From Litsea cubeba (Eukaryota; Streptophyta; Magnoliopsida; Laurales; Lauraceae), in assembly GCA_012931725.1 (NCBI GenBank), contig CM022948.1:61143867-61207866 (forward strand): DNA of 64,000 nt, given 5' to 3'. The position numbers and the translations under genes are program-made. Positions 11,820-22,425 of this stretch are shown here, in pieces (position 1 is the first letter of the stretch; the number at the start of each line of letters is the position of its first letter). Below the pieces are notes generated by a model. It made no database searches. It was not told the DNA's origin and saw only the letters and a program-made list of their open reading frames with translations.

Positions 11820-14178
11820 CCGCAAGAGACCCTTTCTTCCCCATTTCTTTTTCTTCCTTTTTCCCTTATCCTCTTCGACAGTGCCTGTCGACACCTCTCC
11901 CTTTCGTTGGTCCCAGGCTGCAGTCCCAAGCATCATTTGGGCGCCATCTTTCAAAGCTTATACATTGTTTCCAAGCACATGGAGGTATGTATTATATTCC
12001 TTTTGTCTTGTTTTTATTAGGGTTCAAACAGAGCTTTCGGTGATTTTCATTGGATCTAGAATGCGATTTCCTTATTTCCTCATAATTCTTAAATATGAAA
12101 CCGAATCCCTACATTAAACGAAATCAGAGTTATTTTGTCTGATTAGGTCTGTTGATCGATTAGGTTTTTTGAAAAAAAAATCGGTTGCATTGTTACCACG
12201 TTGACACCTGAGTTTTGTGGAAGATGGGTTTCACACCTTTATTGGCATTGCTAGATCTTGGTTTCACACCTCTACTGGCATAGAGATATTTTGGGTCGGT
12301 TATACATTTACATACATAGAAAGAGAGATTAAGAATTATATGTACAGATTGTTGATTAAAAATGATTTAGAGAGAGATTAAATAGTCCATGTAATGCTGC
12401 TTTTGGTTATTATATTTCTGTTACCAGACCTATACGTTCTGTTGTTCCTCTCTATCCTTAACCATCAATACATTATAATATTGCAAGTAATGCATAAAAC
12501 TCCAACCATTTTTCATGTTATGTCTCCCTCTAATTTTCTTCATCGGCTCAAATCACATTCCTGGAACCATCCATACTTTTCTCTTAAGATTGAGTAGAAA
12601 GTTGGGAATCTAGAATTTGGAGTGGTGGGTCAAACCATGTGGATCGTAAGCCATTGAGGTGTCACAGACAACTTATATATTGCAGGAATATATGCCCAGG
12701 TCGTTTATATCCTCTATTTTAGCCTCAGAATGTGGCATTCATGTGTGTCAATGAAGAGGCTTTTGGATTACACAATAGCCACACTATAGGTGGTGGGTGC
12801 AATCTGGCACAAAGCTATTGGTGGATGAAGGTTGTTGTGAGAATTTTAGAAATTGCAAATTTTGAAAAATGTTATAAGTTACTACTTGTTCATTTGTGGT
12901 GTGGGATTTGTACACCCTCTTCCTCGTTTAAGGAAATGATGCCTCCCTAACTCAAACAAGACAAATGCAAGTTGCTATCACACAAAAAAAAAAAAAAAAA
13001 AAGAGAATAGACATAAAAGCATATTTGATGTGATAAAAACTCCCTCCTTTGTCAAAGCAAATGCCTTAAAATTTGCCTCCCTAAGAATATGATGAAAAGT
13101 AGCCTCCAATAGACTTAAAATATCATGAACCTCCTCAACTCAATCCGCCAGATGCCGGGGGGGGGGGGGGGGGGGGGGTGTGGGGGATAAAGTATTTCTT
13201 GACCCCCATTGAATTGCAGAGAAACAATCAACTTCAATTACTGAATTATAACCGTCCTTAGGATGAGACTCACGACAACCAATCATAAGAGCAAAGAATT
13301 CAGTTTCAATACCATTCGAGCATTCCACTTGTATTGAAAATATTCTAACAACGTTCATAGACCAATCTCCAATAACACATCCAATTCATCCACTACTTAC
13401 AGATTTAATGAAGCTACCATCAAATGTATATGCTTAAGGATTCCAAAATGAGGGCACAACCATGAAACTAGATTGGTATACTTAATAGTCAGACCCCCCC
13501 CCCCCCATTAAAATAGCTGCCCAAATACCTGTTAAGTACAAATAAATCAATACCATCAAATTCTCATTTCTTTGGTTTTTCCTTTGAATCAAGGCTATCA
13601 ATCATAGCATATGATGTGAATGCACCTAATTGTGCCCCACAAAAAATATGATTTGAGCTACAGTTTAGAAACTATGGCAGGATGTTTTTCCGACCCTCTT
13701 TCTCTATGGGTGGTTATAACAGTTTTTGCTATAGCTGAATTAAGAGTTCTACTTCTGAGTCCATGTTATAGAGATCTGAACTATTCAAAAGTTCTCACTT
13801 GTGTTTACCCAAATGAGATTGAGTTGGATTATGACTAACACATGTGGTATGAGCAGGTTGGCCTTATCATACTGGGTCCATTGCATGGATTTTATAAAGT
13901 TTGTGCATACTCCATTTATGGTCAATTGTCCCTATTACACATAGTCTTATTCTCTCTAAATGGATTGTAACAATCTACTATTAAGACACAAAGAAATAAA
14001 TGAGTAAATATGAATCTCTCCAGTGTCTATATATACATAACTACAAGCCAAAGTTTAACGAGACATTCATTATGTCAAATTTGGTGGCTATATTTTGCAT
14101 AAGAGTTCTCTCTCTTTTTGTGGTTATGCACCTATAATTTTGAGAAGTTGAAAAGCCATGTTTGTTACTGTGCAGACG
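11820..14178 (+). other. Probable 5' leader exon and first intron of the PMD/Ulp1 gene
   Basis: A pyrimidine-rich leader (11825-11985) ends at CATGGAG|GTATGTATT, a good splice donor at 11986. A matching acceptor TGTGCAG lies at 14169-14175, three bases before the first ATG of the coding model at 14179. The implied 2.2-kb intron holds an RNase H relic on the opposite strand (13010-13440). This is inference from splice-site sequence only. Confidence 0.45.
13010..13440 (-). pseudogene. RVT_3-type RNase H domain relic from a LINE-like element
   Basis: Read on the - strand, the relic starts HTFDGSFIKSVSSG (first catalytic Asp) and has an in-frame stop. It continues ECSNGIETEFFALMIGC (Glu) and NSVIEVDCFSAIQWGS (second Asp), and after a poly-C interruption ends HHILREANFKAFALTKEGVF. 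This is the order of plant RNase H domains found at the end of LINE reverse transcriptases and related proteins. A 22-base G run on the + strand (13157-13178) breaks the frame. No reverse transcriptase domain remains nearby. It lies in the presumed first intron of the PMD/Ulp1 gene, so it is likely an old insertion. Confidence 0.75.
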
Positions 14179-15973
14179 ATGGAAAATCAGCCCGCTGATG
14201 CTCCGAAAGTTCTCCTATATAACCAACAATACCATATATCAGAAGGAATTCGTGCTGGAGAGGTATGAGCATTTCTATAGTGGTTGTCTTTCGTAATTGA
14301 TAGTTATATCTCTTATTCTTGTTTACATTTGGTGTATGATTCCTAATTGGCCTTGTAAGGATTAATATGTGCAGGAGTTCGGTCGTCTTAGGTGCATTCC
14401 AACAAACCCGGATGCAGAAATATGGGGGCTTATAAAAAAACAAAAGGAGTACGTGAGGGCGACAGGTCTCCATCATTTGGCAGATATAAGCCGTATAGTC
14501 ATAGATCACGCGTTAATAACGGCATTGGTAGAGAGGTAGCAGCCTGAAACGAACACTTTCCATTTTCCATCCGGTGAAGCAACTGTTACGTTGGAAGACA
14601 TTGCTTACATATACGGCCTACCCATCGATGGAGACCGAGTAACAGGTCGAACTTTCCCAGGGAGGCTAGTGCAATCTGTACGTCAAGAGTTGCTCAGTAT
14701 TACTCTTCAAAAGAAGGTTGATTACGCCGGTCAGACAATATTGAAATTTAAGTGGTTAGAAAACAATTTCAAGGCTGAAGAACTGGAGAAGAAGAAGAAA
14801 AAAAAATACAAGCAATATGAGATTCAGGCTACACGTGCCTACCCATTCTTCTTGGTTTCTGGTCAACTTGTTTATCAAACTTCTGGAGCTCGCGGACCTG
14901 CTTATGTTCTTGAATTGTTCAAAGATTTTAAGCCTTACGCATGGGGACCGGCTTGTCTTGCGAATCTTTATAGGATGTTGGCAAACGCTATTCGATGGAA
15001 TCGGGAGAATATAGATGCAGGGGAGGAAAGGAAGAAGGAACAAGGAGAGGAGGAAGGACACCAACTTCGGACACCCACTGGGCCTCTTCAGTTGTTACAG
15101 GAGATTGTTCTCGCTCTTAATAGTTATTTTTCAATTCTGCGTATTAATTCAGCGATATATAATGTTTGTTCACACTTTGTAATGGTGCAGCTCTGAGCCT
15201 ATACGAGGATGTCAATCGGGCGGTGTCCTAAACCGGCAGATAGTTGGAAGAAGGATATATAGTTCCCATTGTTTAAGACCTGGCAGAAGAGGCTTGATGA
15301 ACACCCAGCTCTTGCAACAGTGAAAGAAGTGAGAAAACAATTGAACAATCTGAAGACTGATGGGGTAATGGATTGAATTTTTTTCAAAATCCTGATGTTT
15401 TATAGTTTTTTTTAACATACTACATTGTTTGTACAAACTTGCTATTCATTCCTAACTCATGTTGTATGCAGTTCAATTGGAGACCCTATCATGTTTACGG
15501 GAAAAAGCTTGAAGAGAAGGTACGGAAAGTTGATCGTGCTCTATTCTCGTCGTCCACCGTCCTCGTCTATTATTGGATCGTGGAACGACACAATGCATGG
15601 CGTGTTATGAAACAGTTTGGCTTCAAACAGTTAGTGCCACCGCCATTCAATATGCCATTCGTCAGACGAGAACGAACATGGTATGTTGTTGTTGATTACA
15701 GCACGCTGGTGGACGAGGAGGTAGATTCATTATGGAATGCTAGAACAGAACTGGTTTTAAAAGGGGATAAGTGTAAGGAGAAAGTCCATTCCGAGGAGTA
15801 TTTGTCGTGGTATGGTGAAAACTCGCTATTGTATATTGGGAGGTCAGCTCAGATGGAGCATGCGAATGTAGGCCAGCCAGAGGAGATCGCCAAATCGGAA
15901 GCTCTCACCATCCCACAGAAGCATGTATGGCTCAAAAGTGTGCATTTAAGTTACTGCATGAAACAATGATTTA
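14179..15973 (+). pseudogene. Plant mobile domain (PMD) half of a MULE PMD-Ulp1 gene
   Basis: Exon model: 14179-14262, 14375-15100, 15191-15364 and 15472 to the CACTA insertion. The protein starts MENQPADAPKVLLYNQQYH. It shows the aminotransferase-like PMD pattern: ITALVER, then PETNTFHFPSGEATVTLEDI, then YGLPIDGDRVTGR, and later AYTRMSIGR and YWIVERHNAWRVMKQFG. PMD proteins occur in MULEs and Ty3 elements and in domesticated genes such as MAIN. Lesions: TAG at 14537 where Trp is expected after ALVER, TGA at 15194 where Trp is expected before AYTRM, and TAG at 15260. The second exon ends CAG|GA at 15101, so its donor seems to have lost the GT. A +1 shift near 15926 would restore a longer end (CAFKLLHETM). 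The CACTA entered at TTA (15971-15973), at or next to the following splice site; the gene resumes at 28767. Confidence 0.8.
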
Positions 15974-15989
15974 CACTACTAGAAAAAAG

Positions 15990-16432
15990 GCATTTTATAT
16001 CGGCTAAAAACCGATATAAAAGACCTATAATATCGGTTTTTGAGTGAGCTTCAAACCGATATAACTGCCCCCGATATAAAAGATAAACGTAACCGATATA
16101 ATAAGTGTAATATTTCATATCGGTTAAGCCTAAAGCGATGTAATATTCATATGTATTTATATCATAAATTATTATAAAACCGATATAACTTAGAGCCAAA
16201 CCGATATAACTTATAACCGAACCGACATAATTTATAGCCAAACCGATATAACTTATAGCCAAACCGATATAATTAATATATATTATATCGGTTTCATATG
16301 GTTTTTTATATCGGTTTCATAATAACCGATATAATTGATTAAGAATAACCGATATAAAAAATATGTAATTGGTTTGTTATATCGGTTTCATATGGTTTAT
16401 TATATCGGTTTCATTAAAAACCGATATAATTT
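15990..16432. repeat. Left subterminal array of CCGATAT motifs
   Basis: About 18 copies of AACCGATATAA or its inverse TTATATCGGTT in 440 bp, mixed orientation. Several form potential hairpins, for example around 16285-16345. In En/Spm such subterminal motifs are bound by the TNPA protein; the role here is by analogy. Confidence 0.9.
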
Positions 16433-19042
16433 CACAAATTTTTTTTTTTTAATATCAAAAGAACCTGCTGTACCACGACAAAAAAACCTACAATATACCT
16501 CAAAATACTAACATCTAAACAACAAAAACCTTTGTATATATATAAACAAATTAATTTCTATGTACATATATACACATGCAAGTATAGTATAAATTAAATA
16601 TACGCCTCAAGATCAAATAAAAATTCGGCAGAGCCTCCTTTGTATTTTTGACATTTCAAAAACATAAACCCTGTCATAACCTGAAAATCAATATCAACCT
16701 TTCCAAGATATATATAATTTTACATATTCTGATCGAAAACCAAAACTTGCATATATAACATCACCACACCAAATTCTAATTATTTGTAAATACTATCAAA
16801 TTTTGTCTACAGTATGAACTCTGCAGATTCTACCTATAAAAAACATGAGCAGGAAAGAACTATCGGGAATCACTAGTAAGAAATGAAAATGGAAACAAAT
16901 GCAACAAAACATCACTTCTAACAGAAACAACACAAGAATTTTCAATCACTACTAAACAACAAAAACCTTTGTATATATATAAACAAATTAATTTCTATGT
17001 ACATATATACACATGCATGTATAATATAGATAGTTCATTCACTTCTATGTACTGTACAACTTAACAAGCTAAGTTAAACTAAAGCAAGAACAACAAAATC
17101 ATGTATTGAGAACTACATGCATAATGCCCCCATGTAACGGCCACTTCCCCGCTTAGTCCACAATCATAACTAATAATTAATATAAAGCTTGACTAGACAA
17201 ATCTCTATGGAATATTGTATATATATAGTATCTGCATTGTCTTCCATGGGATGTACAAAAAATTGAACTATATATAAACAAAAAAACCAAAAGTATGTAT
17301 ACATGTATATACTATGTAGCACATGATGCCTCCGTGTACCGCTGCTTCCTCGATTAGTTCTCCAATGAAAAATGGACCTACAAGGCATAAATCACTTCAT
17401 CAATTAATACTTTGCAAGAGAAGCCTAGCTAATATATATATATATATATGCTTCCCATCTGATCATGCATGAAGAACTATACAGTAAAATGAGATTTCCT
17501 GGTAAAAACAGCCACCATATGCAATCAATTAAACACAGCTTAAACGAAATAAAGTGGTTCATAGAAATTTCAAAATTTCGGCAGAGTCTCCCCTGTACAT
17601 GTGACATGTAATTTTTTTTTTACAACCTGCTAGTACCTGTACATGACAAAAAAAAAAACACTTCATATAAACAACCCAATGCTCCAACACACTAAAAGTC
17701 ATTCACCACTACTTCATCATTCATACACCATCCAACCATAGCACTTCAATGCCCCAACACACATAAAAAGATGCACAAAAAAAACTTATGTTCATTCATT
17801 TCTATATCCAACACCATGTGATTATTCCAATGATGTTTTTCTTAAGAAACAAAATGATTTGATTAGCTGCACATAACAATATACCAATGATGTTTTTCAG
17901 CTTATTACATATGGTTGATCCCATCTCTTGAGGACCACAACAACATCACAGCACATCCATGATACTATATTGCACAAAATCTCAGACATCAGATGCCTCT
18001 CATAAGTGCACATATGAATTCAGTGTTGAGATTCTGCACTTTTCACTATATCAACGTCAAAGCAAGAGAAGCAATGGAGAAACTTGAAAACTTTAAATGC
18101 ATGCAAAAGGGAAATCAGTATAGAAGGACTTACAAGTAGCAGAAGCACATAAACCAGGCAGGTTGTTGATGTCAAGCTAAGAAAGCAACTCCACATGACA
18201 ACAAACAATGTTGTAGGACCCAGATAGATCAAGGACCTACAACCCCTGACAAAACTTGTGTGCCCAAAAATATATTCTTCTGAGATAGAAACCATTTCCA
18301 TCCTTGTTTGAACAGCCCTATATCTTCCATAGCAAAGCCTAACACGACAAACACTTGCTACTTCCAATAATTCAGCCTCAGTATCCCCTTAAATGGTTTT
18401 CCTTCACATTCTCAGCTGTGCCATCCACATCTTCCACCTGGAAACCAAGATTCAGACATACTCAATTCAATTGGATAAATGTAGGCTACACATCTCACTT
18501 TTAAACTGATTCTACAATGAATTTCCTGGGACAAATCTAAACCAACTAAAGCATCCATAACGGCGTCTAGTCGATTACAAAACATTAAAAATACGCAATG
18601 TTGCAAAACAAAAGATATTACCAGCCATTTGAACAGTGTTTCTTCATATGTTGGCACACACCAACATCCCACCTCTGTAGTAAAAGAATGGCACACACCA
18701 ACATCCCACCTCTGCAATAAAAGAAAAAAAAAGGAACATAAAACAAAGCCATCAGTGGGTTCACAAGTGTGTGTGAACTTAAATAGCTTAAAAGAAGTAT
18801 TCCATAGATAGGATCCTATAGAGAAGGGTTCTACAAATATTGTTTCTACTGAAAATGAACTAACGGTAGCACTAGGAGCAGCCAAAACTTGAAACACCCC
18901 AATGCCAGCAAAACCTCTTAACAATCCCCACCAAATATGGCAGCTTGGGCCAGGTTACCCATTTTATGTTTATTTGTAAATTAAAAAGCTACTACACCAA
19001 CATGCATTCATGACAATATAGAGGCAAAAGCATAGAATGTAC
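16433..19042. other. Left arm of the CACTA element, non-coding, with duplicated blocks
   Basis: No exon was recognised here. A 66-bp perfect direct repeat occurs at 16515-16580 and 16952-17017 (starts CTAAACAACAAAAACC). Related but diverged blocks recur: CGGCAGAGCCTCC at about 16627 and CGGCAGAGTCTCC at 17579; ATGTAACGGCCACTTCC at 17131 and GTGTACCGCTGCTTCC at 17333. At 18651-18717 a 35-bp segment (GGCACACACCAACATCCCAC) is repeated in tandem. The region lies 3' of the Transposase_24 gene and probably includes its 3' untranslated part. Confidence 0.7.
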
Positions 19043-22000
19043 CTATTCTCCATTGTTGATAAAATCTAAAATGTATTCAACTAACTCCAAACGTAAATCA
19101 TTAAGCTCCTCGTCGCCATATGTCGCTGCCTCCCCAAGTTCTGTATTCATTGCTCACCTTCACCAATTCCCAAGTCGGATTTCCTTTAACTCTTTTTCCC
19201 ATTTCCATAGCTGCAACTTTCATCGCACTTCACACAACAATATCCATTAAGACTTAGTATTTTAAAAGAGAAGCCTTGAAAACAGATGAACAAGAAGAAT
19301 TAATGAACTACTCACTCATTCACTATGAACTTTACATTCAAGTCAACAACCTTTCGTACCAAGGAGTCCAACCAGAACACTTCCATTGATGTCATATCAA
19401 TGACTAATAGAAGCCAATGACCCCTAAATCCATAAAAGCGGACAGATTAAATGACACAAGTGGATATAAAATGACTACTAAGATAAATTGAAGACAAGTG
19501 AAAATATACTACACCCTTACATGGTGGAGTATGGAACAAAAATTAGTTGGTCCTTTTTTGCAATTTTTATTCTCTTTATCATGTTGCGTTTCATCTCTTC
19601 TTTGTCTCCAAAATCATTGAAATGTGCAGGATGGGAAAATCCATATCTTGCTCGAGAATTTTCAAATCGATCATAGAGAAACCTAAAGAAATAAGGTAAA
19701 TAAAATTGTCATTAACATCAAATATATTAAAGACTGATAGTTCTTAGGAAAAGACAAATAGTTTACCTTTGGTATGCAGTCATAGAGTTAACCTCTAGCT
19801 TCTTCATGTTACAAAGATCTAACAAATCAGATTTTAAGAAATAATTGAATTCTATATCTTCTTCAAATACCCCCTTCTCAAGTGGAATACTTATCTGACT
19901 TGATTTCATCATCTTTTCTATAATCTTGCCAAACTTTTGGAGCTGACTTGCCCCTTCACCATTAGTTGCATCACCATTAGCTACAGAAGAGTCATCAACC
20001 ACACTCTACATGGGAATCCAAATTAAAATGAAAAAGTTAATTACGGTAGTTTAACTTAAGCATAACTAATAAGAGTTGGAAAATACACTTTACCTTATCA
20101 CCTAATATCACCCATTTTTCAGGCCAAGCCACAAATGAGTTGTGTGCATCTAAAATAGTGGTCAAAATACCACGTACAGGTATAGGAAGAGGGGAATCAG
20201 GACACAATACACAATCAATCGACACTCGTACATTGTGCTCCCCTAAAGAAATATTGTGAATTTTTTCCAAAGGTCCAGTCTTCCCATAAACCTTTCCTTT
20301 CGCAACAATCTTGTCCTTCGATCCCAAAGCCAATCTACAATTTTGCGGGGAACTAAGAATATTTGATGATGTCTTGTTCACTTTTGAAGGACCACCATCT
20401 TCAAGCTGCATGTTATAAGAGTTAAATACGAATTCATATGGTTATTAAGCAATGCATATAGTTAGGTCCCTTAGTTAAGAAATCATGTATTCAACATAAT
20501 CCACCAAAACAACAAAAAACTGTGGTTTGGTAAACTACCTGTTGACCTCTTAAAACACCGCTACTATTGGATGCAATATTTTCTGAATGGGGAGAGTTCT
20601 GATATGTCTCTTTATCCTTCACAATTTGTTCTAAAATTCTCACCCTTTCTTGAGATTCATGTAACTGGGCCAACAACTCCTCATTATACTTCTTTATTCT
20701 GCGTTTTGGTATTTTAAAATAGGCCAATGGAGTGACATGCTTCCCTTCCCCTCTAACTCGTCCACAATGCTCCGGGGTACCCAAAGCCATAGTAAGAACA
20801 TCATTGCTCCCCTCAGTCATTATAGCCCCCTCATTTACTTTCTTTTTCAGATCATCCTACAATAACCATGACACCAATGAATCCGAGCCATATGTATACA
20901 GCTAATATTCAAATACCTTGATGCATGGTCATGCAAGGCACTTAGGGAGTATACTAGACCTCCAAGTTATAGTGAAGACGTATGATGCCTCGCATCTACC
21001 TTGGGCACTATTACAAAAAGTCTAAAACAACTTACAATTTTTCTGAGAATGAAAACTTACAATTTTTCCTACTACTTCCCTTGTGGAATCATTTGAATAT
21101 TCCCCGTTTTTGTTTTGATGAGCCAATTTCCATTTGACACTCCTATCTTCATGATCAACGAAAATGCCTGTCTCTATGGATTTTTTTTTCTATACATGAA
21201 ATATGAAAACACAATTAAACATCTAAGTTAGTTTAGTTCAACCATAAGAAACTATTTAAAATAGTTCTATACTAATTGTACTTACAATATCTTCTTCAAG
21301 ACCTGCATAGCCTGATCTGCTTAGTCGGTGTGTATACACATTATTGGACTGCCTTTTAGATTGTAAAATGTTTAACTCCTTAAAATTACAAAGAAGAAAA
21401 GACATTAACATACATACATCAGCATATAAGACAGTGAGTGTCATGGGTGCAGCGGTGTGCTCAATGCTGTGTGAGTGAGTGCAATGGTGCGCTGAGTGGA
21501 CTTTAATTGTGCTGAAGTTGATGAACCAGTAACAAAATGTTCAATAAAATAAAAGTCTAAAATAGAAGTAGATATATACCTGAAACTCTGGGGTCAACCT
21601 TGATTGCACAAATTCAGTCCAAACTAATTTGTCGATAAACTTATACTTTGTAGGTGGCTCCACAAGTAGTTCGGGATTATCTTTGAATGGAAGTATATAC
21701 TTAGTAGTCAGAGTTGTCTTGAACGTCCTCCACTTGAGGCCAATATCAGATATAACTTGAGCTCTCGTACTTTCATCCAACACAAATCTCGTCTATACCA
21801 AATGAATTAAATGGTTAGCGATTTCACGTAATATTTTCATGCCAATTAATACAAATAGCTTAGTATACAGATAGCTTAGTAACAGGGCCAATGACAAATA
21901 ATAGGAAAGCACATATTTATTTACCTTCATTGTAGCCCATAAATCTCTTTCCAGCTGCCCTTCCCTAAGATCTTTCAATTTACGCCAATCACTAAATGCG

Positions 22001-22236
22001 TTAAGTGGAACCATCACTCTTGGCAAAGCCCCTTCGTAACCAGCTATTTTCCTGCGTACTTCTTTTGGTGTAGGCCTACCCTTTTGATCATACTCAACAG
22101 TAATTACATTTCCATCCCAATTCTTGGTCAACTCAAGCATTAAAGTTGTCCCCCTATCTTTCCTTTTCTTTTGAATGCGGGGTTGACCAACATTACTTAT
22201 GTTGTCCTGTGATTCACCATTCCTTTCTGGATCCAT
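19043..22236 (-). pseudogene. CACTA accessory gene: Transposase_24 (TNPA-like) fused to a Ulp1 domain
   Basis: Eleven exons on the - strand, all in phase except at the end: 21925-22236, 21580-21792, 21286-21378, 21061-21189, 20539-20856, 20094-20405, 19767-20005, 19521-19682, 19316-19423, 19158-19227 and a terminal piece 19043-19140. Exons 1-5 (about residues 1-355) form the plant Ptta/En-Spm Transposase_24 domain, for example YTHRLSRSGYAGLEED, SVKWKLAHQNKNGEY and HVTPLAYF, followed by a coiled coil (NEELLAQLHESQERVRILEQ). Exon 6 resembles the DUF8039-type region. Exons 7-10 are a Ulp1/C48 fold: YLYDRF-like FLYDRFENSR, then GHWLLLVIDM (catalytic His) and VFWLDSLV (catalytic Asp), then NPTWELVK. 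The expected CPQQ...DCGYYVM segment with the catalytic Cys is missing: only 17 bp separate WELVK from the last exon, whose frame (TYGDEELNDLRLELVEYI) needs an upstream exon. So the protease is probably inactive while the rest could be translated. Confidence 0.88.
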
Positions 22237-22425
22237 TACTAGCTGTGAAAAAAAAAAACATACAAATCAATAAATGCTTGAGACTATACAAACATAGCAT
22301 GCTAACACTATCACTAAGTGTGACATCAGTTCAATTAGACTATATATGCTTCTGTCAAACAAGTACATAAAGGAATATTTAGCAATAAGAAACACTTACA
22401 CAAAATAAACAATTATACTACATTT

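Noticed and set aside
18020..18924. Two - strand frames of 115 and 170 codons in the CACTA left arm
   Set aside because: No domain similarity, no phase-compatible splice sites with the Transposase_24 gene, and they overlap a tandem duplication.
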